Positions 35,438-43,211 of a stretch of 64,000 nt of DNA are shown here, piece by piece (the stretch's first letter is position 1; each line of letters opens with the position of its first letter). This stretch comes from Nocardia seriolae NBRC 15557. GTDB taxonomy: Bacteria; Actinomycetota; Actinomycetes; Mycobacteriales; Mycobacteriaceae. The position numbers and the translations under genes are program-made. The notes under the pieces were generated by a model. That model saw only the letters and a list, made by a program, of their open reading frames with translations. It had not been told where the DNA came from and searched no databases. Location: the NCBI RefSeq assembly GCF_007990715.1, contig NZ_BJWY01000008.1:1-64000 (forward strand). Direction: 5' to 3'.

Positions 35438-37191
35438 CGGTCGGGCTCGGCTCGGATTGCGTGTGCGGCTTCGGCGCGCGCCACCCAGTCGAGCCAGGGG
35501 CCCGCGCCCAGGCGGGGTTCGCCGTAGCCGTCGGTGGTACGGACGATACGGGTGCCGGGTTGCTCGAGCCAGCGCACGAGCAGACCGGCTTCCTCCGGGA
35601 GGGCGCCGCGCAGCGGGGGATGAACGGGGTCCTCGCCGGGGGCGGAAAGACTGGGCGGGATGACGGTTTCGGCGGAGGCGGCGAGGCGGTCGACGACGGC
35701 CATGGGGGAGACGCCGCGGACCGCGGTACCGGCGGCGGCCAGGCGGGCGTGGCGGATGATCGCGAACTCCCAGCCGCCCGAGCCGTCGGGGTGGGCGGCG
35801 ATCAGTTCGGGGATGGCGGCGAGGGCGGCCAGGCGCTGGGTGCGGCGCAGGGCCCGGACCACCGCCACGGTGCGGTCACGGAGGCGGGCCGCGGCCTCGA
35901 AATGCTCTGCGGTGGAGAGGGTTTCGAGCTTTGCGGCGATGGCGTGCAGGAGGGTGTCATCGGCGCCGGTGAACAGGGCGCGGACGGCGGCGGGGGCTCG
36001 TTCGTATTCCTTTATATATAGGGGGCTGTTTTGAGCGCTCGCGGGGCAACCTCCGATCACGGCGGGCCGGCAATCGTGACGCCCGTTCCGGGGGATGCGC
36101 GTCGTGCAGGTGCGCAGGCCCGCCTGCTCGGCGAGGGTGGCGGCGATCTCCTGGGCGTCGGTGCGATTGGTGAACGGGCCCAGGGCGTCCCGGGTGGGGG
36201 TGCGGGAGACGGCGAAGCGGGGGAAGGGCTCGTCGGTCAGGGTCAGCCACCAGGCGCGCTGCGGGAATTTGGATCTTCGGTTGTAGGGCGGAGTGTGCGC
36301 CAGCAGCAGGCGCAGCTCCCGGACACCGGCTTCCAGGCCGTGTGCGCACTCCACGTGATCGACCCGGGTGGCCAGCTGGACCATCTCGCGCATGCGCGGG
36401 CGGGTGTCGGAACCGGTGAAGTAGTTGCGGACGCGGCGGCGCAGATTCACCGCGGTTCCTATGTAGAGGACTTCGTCGGACGGCCCGCGGAACAGATAGA
36501 CGCCGGGCGTGGCCGGAAGGTCCGCCGCCATCGTGCGTTTGGCGCGCTGGCGTCGTGTCACCTCGGGCAGGTAGTCGAGCAGCTCGGTGAGGCTGTGCAC
36601 GCCCTGATTGCCCACCCGCGCGATGAGCGCGTGCAGCACGTCCACGGTGGCCTTGGCGTCATCGAGCGCCCGGTGCGTCGGCCGGGTCTCCGCGCCCAGC
36701 AGCTGCGCGAGGTACCAGAGCTTGGCCGAGGGCGCCTCCTCGCGCGGCAGCACCCGCCGCGCCAGCAGCACCGTGCACACCGTTTGGACAGCGGGCCACG
36801 GCAATTCGCAGCGCGCCGCCGCGGCCTTCAGGAAACCCACGTCGAAGCGGGCATTGTGAGCGACCAGCACCGCGCCGCGCGCGAACTCCAGAAATCCGGG
36901 CAGCACCTGCTCGATGCGCGGCGCGTCCACCACCATGGCCGTGGTGATCCCGGTGATCTGCACGATCTGCGGCGGGATCGCGCAGCCGGGATTCACCAGC
37001 GTCGCGAACTCGCCGAGCACCTCGCCGCCGCGCACCTTCACGGCCCCGATCTCGGTGATCGAGTCACCCTCCGGGCTGGTCCCGGTGGTCTCGAGGTCGA
37101 CCACCACGAACGTCGTGTCGTAGAGCGGGGTTTCGAGCTCGTCGAAGGCCAGCTGCGCGGCCGGATCCGATCTCGAAGACACGGACGGCAA
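35434..37191 (-). CDS. DEDD 3'-5' exonuclease fused to GIY-YIG (UvrC/Cho-like) nuclease
   Basis: The 585-residue protein has an N-terminal DnaQ-like exonuclease: FVVVDLETTGTSPEGDSITE (DxE), LVAHNARFDVGFL and THRALDDAKATVDVLHAL, residues about 27-190. A GIY-YIG domain follows (LPATPGVYLFRGPSDEVLYI then GTAVNLRRRVRNYF, about 225-300), then UvrC-type regions (AEHFEAAARLRDRTVAVVRAL). It corresponds in architecture and neighbourhood to Rv2191. It probably cuts or trims damaged DNA, a repair role inferred from the domains. Confidence 0.92.
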   Translation of the reverse strand: MPSVSSRSDPAAQLAFDELETPLYDTTFVVVDLETTGTSPEGDSITEIGAVKVRGGEVLGEFATLVNPGCAIPPQIVQITGITTAMVVDAPRIEQVLPGFLEFARGAVLVAHNARFDVGFLKAAAARCELPWPAVQTVCTVLLARRVLPREEAPSAKLWYLAQLLGAETRPTHRALDDAKATVDVLHALIARVGNQGVHSLTELLDYLPEVTRRQRAKRTMAADLPATPGVYLFRGPSDEVLYIGTAVNLRRRVRNYFTGSDTRPRMREMVQLATRVDHVECAHGLEAGVRELRLLLAHTPPYNRRSKFPQRAWWLTLTDEPFPRFAVSRTPTRDALGPFTNRTDAQEIAATLAEQAGLRTCTTRIPRNGRHDCRPAVIGGCPASAQNSPLYIKEYERAPAAVRALFTGADDTLLHAIAAKLETLSTAEHFEAAARLRDRTVAVVRALRRTQRLAALAAIPELIAAHPDGSGGWEFAIIRHARLAAAGTAVRGVSPMAVVDRLAASAETVIPPSLSAPGEDPVHPPLRGALPEEAGLLVRWLEQPGTRIVRTTDGYGEPRLGAGPWLDWVARAEAAHAIRAEPDR

Positions 37192-37939
37192 GCCTAGGCC
37201 CAGGGTCCGACAAGCCGGGCCGGTTCGCGTGCGCGGGGCCCAATCCCGGTCTCCGGGCGCGGATTCGCGTTGCTCGAGGTCGCCGATCGGGTGCCCGCCG
37301 GGCTCCGAGCGTGGCGGAAAAACGCTGGTCGAGCGGCGGCGCTATGGCGATCGTGACCGTCTGATCAGGGGTTTTTCGTGATGTGGGTGGGAACCCGGGG
37401 ACGGGTCGGGGAGTTGATCTTCGCGACCTGGGGAAATGTCTGAATATGTAGTCGAGATTCTCGAGCTGCAATCCTCGAATTGCTGAAATATGCAGGATTG
37501 TGACCAGGGTCACTTTAATTCGAATTATGGATCAGTTTTGAGTAAGCGGTCGTTCGGTTCGGATCGGCTTGCGGCGTGTGCTGCCCCGCTGTCCTGCGGT
37601 CGGGCGTGTCGCCCTAGCGTGTCGCAGACTCCCAGGTCGCGGGCCATGGCTCTGACCTTGTGTTATGCGGAATTCGTCGAGTTCGGGAGGGTCTCGAGCG
37701 TGCTTGGTCTACCCGTCGGTAGCCATCGGGACGCTCCCTCGTAAACGCTCGTTGTTATTGTTTCGTGATTGCTGTGACGTTTGTCGCACCGAAATGGGCC
37801 CGCGTAACAATTTCGAGTCACGTACCGACCGCCTCGGCTTTACAAAGCACCGTTATGTCCTCGTAATCTTCCTGAGACCTCGCGGAGTCCGACGCACCAC
37901 CGGGTGTGGCGTCGCGGGGCAGATTGGAAGTACCTCATC
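37192..37939. other. Long intergenic region upstream of the NlpC/P60 genes
   Basis: About 750 bases of lower GC hold no convincing gene; frames on either strand are short and Ser/Arg/Cys-rich. The right end contains the element shared by both NlpC/P60 genes (37862-37880) and GTAAC/GTCAC words (about 37803-37821). A small hairpin CTACC-CGTC-GGTAG lies near 37713. I looked for a c-di-AMP (ydaO) riboswitch, common ahead of such genes, and did not see one. Confidence 0.45.
37862..37880 (+). promoter_or_regulatory. Shared upstream element, NlpC/P60 gene 1
   Basis: CGTAATCTTCCTGAGACCT lies 60 bases before the first NlpC/P60 start. It differs from the element at 38638-38656 only in the three central bases. 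Common promoter or regulator site is inferred. Confidence 0.6.
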
Positions 37940-38567
37940 ATGGCGACCACCACCGTCAAGCGACAGGTCCGGGGCATGCAGCGCACTGCGCGTCGTGCCG
38001 CTGCGGCCGGTGCCGTCGGCGCTGCCACGCTGAGCGCGCTGCTGCTGCCCGCCACTCCCGCCTCGGCTCAGCCGGTGACCACGCCGATCGGCACCTTCGA
38101 CGTGCCCGACCAGATCCAGCTCCCGGCCATCCCGGGCGCCCCGGCGTCCATCCCGGTGAACATCCCGGCCATTCCGGGCATCGTCACCCCCCCAGGGCCC
38201 GGCCCCGGCTCCGGCCCAGCAGAACAACTTCCACCAGGCCGCGGTCGACGCCGCCATGAGCCGCCTGGGCGACCCGTACGTGTACGGCGCCGCGGGCCCG
38301 AACGCCTTCGACTGCTCCGGCCTGGTGCAGTGGTCCTACGCGCAGGCCGGTGTCAGCCTCCCGCGCACCAGCTACGAGCAGGCCGGCGCCGGCGCTCCGG
38401 TCTCGTTCGACGAGCTGCAGCCGGGCGACGTGGTGTCGTTCTACGGCGGCGGCCACTCCGGCATCTACATCGGCGACGGCAATGTGGTGCACGCGTCCAC
38501 CTCCGGTCAGCCGGTGAAGGTCGCGCCGATCTCCTCCATGCCGTTCGCGGGCGCCGTCCGCATCTGA
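37940..38567 (+). pseudogene. Secreted NlpC/P60 peptidoglycan hydrolase, frameshifted
   Basis: The ATG at 37940 opens a signal peptide (MATTTVKRQVRGMQRTARRA then GAATLSALLLPATPASAQP) and a Pro-rich linker. After VTPP the frame is lost, while the next frame carries QQNNFHQAAVDAAMSRLGDP and a complete NlpC/P60 domain: FDCSGLVQWSYAQAG (catalytic Cys), GGGHSGIYIGDGN (His) and VVHAS. Removing one C from the seven-C run at 38187-38193 joins them into a 208-residue protein, with length divisible by three. It resembles the short RipB-type hydrolases. Real frameshift or homopolymer error. Confidence 0.8.
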
Positions 38568-38637
38568 TCCTGCGTCGGATTTCGAGGCGGGGACCGTAAT
38601 GGTTCCGTGGCCTGCTGGACACAACCGGTCGCCGTTT

Positions 38638-38656
38638 CGTAATCTTATCGAGACCT
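38638..38656 (+). promoter_or_regulatory. Shared upstream element, NlpC/P60 gene 2
   Basis: CGTAATCTTATCGAGACCT, 16 of 19 bases identical to 37862-37880, lies 41 bases before the second NlpC/P60 start. Confidence 0.6.
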
Positions 38657-38697
38657 TCTTGACCAGCTCGGGGTAAGAGAACGGGACGACACCAGCG

Positions 38698-39801
38698 GTG
38701 GCAGCGCAAAAGCGACATCATCGGACACACGGTCAGCGAACACTGAGTCATCGAAGTACGCGACTGGTGGGTGGAGCCCTCGCGGTAGGCGCCCTCATGA
38801 TCGGCTCCTACGGCACCCTTGGCATCGGACCCGCGACGGCCGATCCAGTCTCCGCACCGGCATCTGCTGGGGAAGCGGTGCAGCGGCTCATCGACCTGTC
38901 GCGGCAATCCGAGCAGCTCAATCAGCAGGCACTCAATGCGCAGGCCGATCTGGACACCAAGCTCGCCGCCGCCAACGCCGCCGACCAGAAGGCCGGCGCG
39001 GCCGCCGCGGCGCTGGACGCGGCCAAGGCCGAGATCGCCCGCTACCGGCCGGTCATCGATCGCGCCGCCACCTCCGCGCTGCTCGGCAGCCGCACCAATC
39101 GGCTGACCTCGCTACTGGTCAGCAATTCACCGCAGCAGCTGCTCGACCAGATGTCCATCGTGGATTTCGTCGGTGCGCGCACGAATGATCAACTGGGCCA
39201 GTACGAGAAGGCCACCGACGCGGCCGCCGCCGCCGACGGTGCCGCTCGCACCGCCGCCGAGGCCGCCCGCGCGGCCAGCGCCGCGGCCGACACGGTCCGC
39301 TCCGACCTGGAGTCCAAACGCGCTGCGCTGCAAGGCTCCATGGCCGGGGTGATCGCGGCGTGGGGTCAGCTCTCCGCCGGTGACAAGTCCGCGCTCGCGG
39401 GCTCCATGTTCCCGCCCGGCTTCGACCGCGACAGCATGCTGCGCGGCCTGGTCCCCGGTTCCGGCACCAGTGCGCTGGCCGCCGGGCTCACCCGCGTCGG
39501 CGACCCGTACGTCTGGGGTGCCACCGGGCCCGACCAATTCGACTGCTCCGGTCTCGTGCAGTGGGCCTTCCACCAGGTCGGCAAGAACGTGCCGCGCACC
39601 AGTCAGCAGCAATCCGGCTTCGGCACGCCGGTCGACGAGAAGGACCTGCAGCCCGGCGATGTGGTCTTCTTCTACTCTGACATCTCGCACGTGGGCATCT
39701 ACGCGGGCAATGGCTTGATGCTGCACGCTTCGACATTCGGCATACCGGTCCAGGTCGCGCCGATGGGTTCCACACCGTTCCATTCGGCACGCCGGTTCTG
39801 A
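38698..39801 (+). CDS. Secreted coiled-coil NlpC/P60 peptidoglycan endopeptidase (RipA/Rv2190c type)
   Basis: The 367-residue protein has a signal peptide (about 1-43, GGALAVGALMIGSYGTLGIG then PATA). A long Ala-rich coiled coil follows (about 60-220: LNQQALNAQADLDTKLAAAN, AAALDAAKAEIARY), as in RipA-like proteins, and a C-terminal NlpC/P60 domain with FDCSGLVQWAFHQVG (Cys near 282) and ISHVGIYAGNGLMLHAS (His near 332). It should cleave peptide cross-bridges in the wall during growth or division. The start is GTG. Position matches Rv2190c. Confidence 0.93.
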   Translation: MAAQKRHHRTHGQRTLSHRSTRLVGGALAVGALMIGSYGTLGIGPATADPVSAPASAGEAVQRLIDLSRQSEQLNQQALNAQADLDTKLAAANAADQKAGAAAAALDAAKAEIARYRPVIDRAATSALLGSRTNRLTSLLVSNSPQQLLDQMSIVDFVGARTNDQLGQYEKATDAAAAADGAARTAAEAARAASAAADTVRSDLESKRAALQGSMAGVIAAWGQLSAGDKSALAGSMFPPGFDRDSMLRGLVPGSGTSALAAGLTRVGDPYVWGATGPDQFDCSGLVQWAFHQVGKNVPRTSQQQSGFGTPVDEKDLQPGDVVFFYSDISHVGIYAGNGLMLHASTFGIPVQVAPMGSTPFHSARRF

Positions 39802-39834
39802 CCCCGAACCGCGCATGAGCACGACGAGGTGGCG

Positions 39835-40845
39835 ATGAGCGCTCTGCGGCAGGTCCGCGGCTGGTTGTCGGCCCGACGGCGATTCCAGTTCGTCGCCACC
39901 CTGATCATGGTCACCGCCCTGACCGCCGCCTGCGGCGCCCTGCTCATGCTCCCGAACTCGGTGCTGCCCACCCTGCGCGCGGTCGCCCCGAGCCCGGACA
40001 CCGGCGGCCTCACCGCGACCGATCCGCAGGTGCCGCAACTGAAGCGCACCATGTCCTACTACGGCAAACTGGTCGCCGAACCGGTGACCACCGCCTCCGG
40101 CCGCGTCGGCATCATCCTCGGCCACCCCGCCCAGCGCGCCGACATCGACGTCCTCGCAAGCGAACTCGCCGCCTCCACCACCGCGGTCACCGCCCTGTGG
40201 GGCCCGCAATGGAATCAGGCCCCCGTGGTAGCGGTCGCCTCCACTCCCGCCGAATTCGCCGCCCTCACCCACGCGGTCGGCGACGTCCCCGCCGAGGTAG
40301 CCGCCTCCACCGTCGCCGACCCCACCCGCCCCGGCGCCGAATTGACCGGCCAGCGCGTAGTTTTCGGCCCCGAAGCCGGTCACCGCCTGGGCCCCGACAC
40401 CCTGCGCTCGGTCCTCCGCCACGAACTGACCCACATGGCCACCCGCGCGACCACGGTCGACGGTTCCCCCCTCTGGATGCTCGAAGGCGCAGCCGAGTAC
40501 ACCGCCTACCGCGGCATGCACCGCCCCGCCACCGACATCGCCCCCACCCTCACCACCAAGGCCCGCGCCGGCGACCTCCCCGCCGAGCTGCCCGCCGACG
40601 CCATGTTCACCCCTACCAGCGGCCAAGCCTCCCTGGCCTACGAACAAGGCTGGTCCGCCTGCGCTTTCATCGCCGACCACTACGGCGACCCGAAGCTGGT
40701 AGCCCTCTACCACGCCCTCGCCTCCGGCCCGAAGGACCGCGCCGCCACCGCCACCGCCCTCCGCGACAACCTCGGCACCACCTACACCGACTTCGTCACC
40801 GACTGGCGCTCCTGGATCACCACCCGCACCACCGCGGGCGCATAA
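39835..40845 (+). CDS. Membrane-anchored zinc metallopeptidase-like protein
   Basis: The protein of about 336 residues has a basic N-terminus and one membrane helix (FVATLIMVTALTAACGALLM; a Cys there could also be a lipobox). The outer domain contains RHELTHMATRA, the HExxH zinc motif as HELTH (about residue 200), with WMLEGAAEYTAY downstream supplying a likely glutamate third ligand. This is the gluzincin pattern. The ATG at 39835 follows GAGG by six bases; GTG at 39829 is possible. It lies downstream of the NlpC/P60 hydrolases and may act on the envelope. The family name is not certain. Confidence 0.8.
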   Translation: MSALRQVRGWLSARRRFQFVATLIMVTALTAACGALLMLPNSVLPTLRAVAPSPDTGGLTATDPQVPQLKRTMSYYGKLVAEPVTTASGRVGIILGHPAQRADIDVLASELAASTTAVTALWGPQWNQAPVVAVASTPAEFAALTHAVGDVPAEVAASTVADPTRPGAELTGQRVVFGPEAGHRLGPDTLRSVLRHELTHMATRATTVDGSPLWMLEGAAEYTAYRGMHRPATDIAPTLTTKARAGDLPAELPADAMFTPTSGQASLAYEQGWSACAFIADHYGDPKLVALYHALASGPKDRAATATALRDNLGTTYTDFVTDWRSWITTRTTAGA

Positions 40846-40920
40846 CCGATATCGACCGTACGGCTGCAGGCGTACTCGCGTTCGCGCGTCCAGGCCGATG
40901 CCCGCCCTCGTCCGGCTGCC

Positions 40921-40926
40921 TAGCGT
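40921..40926 (+). promoter_or_regulatory. Leaderless -10 element (TAGCGT)
   Basis: TAGCGT ends seven bases before the ATG at 40934. No ribosome-binding site is present, so transcription probably starts at the start codon. Confidence 0.5.
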
Positions 40927-40933
40927 TGACGGC

Positions 40934-41323
40934 ATGACCTGGAACGATGTAGCCCAAGCCAAATACGCCCTCCTCACTACCTACAAGAAGGACGGCTCAC
41001 CCGTCTCCACGCCGGTATGGATCGCCCCCGACGGCGACCGAATCGTCGTCTGGACAACGCCGGACACGGGCAAGGTGAAGAGAATTCGCCGCAATCCCCG
41101 GATCGCCCTCCAACCCTGTGACGGGCGCGGCAAGCCCCGCAGCGACGAAATCATCACGGGCCTCGCACGAATCCTCGACGCGGCGGGCACCGAGGAGGTA
41201 CGCGCGGCGGTATCGCGCAAATACCGCTATGCCGGAGCCCTGGCGATCAAGGTGCACAAGGCTTTTCGGGGCGCGGACGCATCCATAGGCGTCGCCGTCA
41301 CCCCGAATGCCTCCGAGGGGTGA
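40934..41323 (+). CDS. PPOX-class F420/flavin-dependent protein
   Basis: The 129-residue product reads MTWNDVAQAKYALLTTYKKD, GSPVSTPVWIAPDGDRIVVW, GKVKRIRRNPRIALQPCDGR, KYRYAGALAIKVHKAFRG. This is the small F420-binding PPOX type common in actinobacteria. It is probably a quinone- or cofactor-related reductase; the substrate is unknown. The start at 40934 fits a leaderless promoter. It is convergent with the TPR-WD40 gene. Confidence 0.88.
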   Translation: MTWNDVAQAKYALLTTYKKDGSPVSTPVWIAPDGDRIVVWTTPDTGKVKRIRRNPRIALQPCDGRGKPRSDEIITGLARILDAAGTEEVRAAVSRKYRYAGALAIKVHKAFRGADASIGVAVTPNASEG

Positions 41324-41336
41324 GACATTTCGGCAG

Positions 41337-43109
41337 TCACAGGGTGTTTCGGAGGCGTGGCGGGCGGGGGATGGTCCACAGGCGGACCAGGCCGCTGTCC
41401 TCGTCCGCGGTGGCCAGGAAGGTGCCGTCCGGGCTGAACGCGATTGCGTCGGCGGGGGTGTTCAGCTCGCCGATCATGGACCCGGTTGTCGAGTTCCACA
41501 GTCGGACTGCGGCATTGAGAAAGTGGTAGCGGCGGGCGGTGGCGAGCAGTCGGCCGTCGGGATGGAAGGTGACCGCGTCGGCGCCGTGGTCGCCGAGGGG
41601 GCGGATGTGGGTGCCGGTGAGGTCCGACAGCCACATACCCTTGTCTGACGCGACGGCCAGCAACCTGTTGTCGGGACCGAGAGCGAGGCTTCGGACGGGT
41701 GGTTGTCCGGCGATGTCGAGATCGCGGACGTGTCGGCCCGTGGTGGGGTTCCAGAGCTGGACGGTGGGATTCCAGTCCTGTGTCCGATTGCGGTGGCTGG
41801 TCACGGTGCTGGTGGCCAGAGTCTGCCTGTCCGGACTCAGTGCGATGGCCGTGACCCGCTCGTCGTGACGGATCGCAGCCTCGCTGCGCAGGACGAGCAA
41901 GCGGTCGCCGGTGGCGGTGTTCCACAGTGTCCGGCCGGAGACCAGAGTGTGGTCGGCGATGAAAGCGACCCCGTCGGCGTAGTCGATGTCGGCACCCAGG
42001 TCGCGCAGGGGCTCACCGGTAGCCGTGTTCCACAGCCCTGCTCGACCCCATCCGTTGCCTGCCAGCATCGTGCCGTCATCGCTGAAGGCGATGTCGGCGG
42101 TCAGTCCGGGCGTGTGCAGCGTGTGTAAGTGCTTGCCGGTGTCGAGGTTCCATACGACGATGCGGTGGCCGTTGCCGTCGCAGGTGGCGAGCATGGCGCC
42201 GTCCGGGCTGAACGCGACCGAGCGCAGGTTTCCGGTGCAGTGCTCGAATGCCCGCAGTTCACGAGCGGGTTTCTCGGCGCGGAGCACCAGGTCCAGCTTC
42301 TCGTCGGCAGCACGGTCGCCCTGGGTGGCCAGCGACCGGAGTTCGGTGATGGCCTCGTCGTAGCGTCCCTGCGCGAGCAGCAACCCGGCCCGCGCCCGCC
42401 GCCCCACCGGGTTGGTCATGGTGCCCAACAGATCGATGGCTTCATCACGCAGCCGGGTTCGGCCCGCGCGCCAGCGACTCGCGATGTTCACCAGGCGAAT
42501 GTCGAGGTTGTCGAAGCGTGCGTAACTCGAATCGATGTCAGCGAGCAGGTCGATGGCGGCTGTAAGACGGGTGGTTGCCCACAATCTCAGGACCGTGTAT
42601 TCGAGTTCCGTTCTCGCAGTGAAGTTTCCGGTGGACGCCAGCTGTCGGAGCAGATCGAAGCGATCTTGGCTCGCCATCCAGCCGGGCACGTTCACGTGTC
42701 GGTCGAACCCGGGCAGCCGCCGCAGCTGCGCGATGGCTTCCCCTACCCGCCCTTGCCCGGCGAGAAGGCGGGCCAAACGCCTGCGGGCGCCCGCGTTCCC
42801 GGTCTCGGCCAGCTCCCGCATCTGGTCGATGGCCTCGTCGATTCGTCCGTTGCGCACCATCCAATCCGCCAGCGCGCGGCGGGCGAACCGATCCCCACCG
42901 GCTGCCCGCGCCGCCACCTCGGGAATCCGGCCCGCCCGGACCAGCGCGACGGCCAACTGGCGGCACCCCTGTGGGTCGCCGGCGTCGGCGAGGCTCCGCA
43001 ATTCTTCGAGACGGCCCGCACGTGCCAGATGGATCGCCGTTTGCCGTGCGATCGGGGCCGAGCCCGGCACGGGCGCCGCGGAGTTCGGAGCAAACGAGTC
43101 CACGTCCAA
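41337..43109 (-). CDS. TPR/Sel1-like repeat protein with C-terminal WD40 propeller
   Basis: The 590-residue protein has two halves. The first 260 residues are short helical repeats (HLARAGRLEELRSLADAGDP, VRNGRIDEAIDQMRELAETG, AQGRYDEAITELRSLATQGD) of TPR/Sel1 type. From about 275 there are six or seven WD40-type blades (RSVAFSPDGAMLATCDGNGH then VVWNLDTGKHLHTLHTPG; DAIAFSPDGTFLATADEDSG). No signal peptide, kinase or enzyme domain is visible, so a scaffold or sensor role is likely. I do not recall it in the mycobacterial version of this region. Confidence 0.8.
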   Translation of the reverse strand: MDVDSFAPNSAAPVPGSAPIARQTAIHLARAGRLEELRSLADAGDPQGCRQLAVALVRAGRIPEVAARAAGGDRFARRALADWMVRNGRIDEAIDQMRELAETGNAGARRRLARLLAGQGRVGEAIAQLRRLPGFDRHVNVPGWMASQDRFDLLRQLASTGNFTARTELEYTVLRLWATTRLTAAIDLLADIDSSYARFDNLDIRLVNIASRWRAGRTRLRDEAIDLLGTMTNPVGRRARAGLLLAQGRYDEAITELRSLATQGDRAADEKLDLVLRAEKPARELRAFEHCTGNLRSVAFSPDGAMLATCDGNGHRIVVWNLDTGKHLHTLHTPGLTADIAFSDDGTMLAGNGWGRAGLWNTATGEPLRDLGADIDYADGVAFIADHTLVSGRTLWNTATGDRLLVLRSEAAIRHDERVTAIALSPDRQTLATSTVTSHRNRTQDWNPTVQLWNPTTGRHVRDLDIAGQPPVRSLALGPDNRLLAVASDKGMWLSDLTGTHIRPLGDHGADAVTFHPDGRLLATARRYHFLNAAVRLWNSTTGSMIGELNTPADAIAFSPDGTFLATADEDSGLVRLWTIPRPPRLRNTL

Positions 43110-43168
43110 CTCCTAGCACGCAATGCGCGAAGTGGCATGCTGCACTCCGCGCTGACCGAAGCGCCGCT

Positions 43169-43192
43169 GGGGGTGGGGGTGGGGGTGGGGGT
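43169..43192 (+). repeat. Tandem GGGGGT repeat, likely G-quadruplex
   Basis: Four exact copies of GGGGGT give four runs of five G with single-T loops. They lie 20-43 bases before the pimB' start codon, just upstream of a TAGGTT -10 element, i.e. in the promoter. Confidence 0.85.
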
Positions 43193-43199
43193 GGTGCAG

Positions 43200-43205
43200 T
43201 AGGTT
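43200..43205 (+). promoter_or_regulatory. Leaderless -10 element (TAGGTT) of pimB'
   Basis: TAGGTT ends six bases before the ATG at 43212. The G-rich repeat occupies its -35/spacer region. Confidence 0.5.
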
Positions 43206-43211
43206 TGGGGT

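Noticed and set aside
37803..37821. MtrA-type direct repeat GTAAC N8 GTCAC
   Set aside because: The repeat period (13) does not fit the spacing I associate with MtrA sites, and the words are short.
37192..37939. c-di-AMP (ydaO) riboswitch before the NlpC/P60 genes
   Set aside because: It was expected from the gene type, but I could not find the conserved core motifs or pairing by eye.
38187..38193. Programmed frameshift or phase variation at the C run in the first NlpC/P60 gene
   Set aside because: Seven C is short for phase variation and several unrelated genes show similar run-length defects, so an assembly error is more likely.
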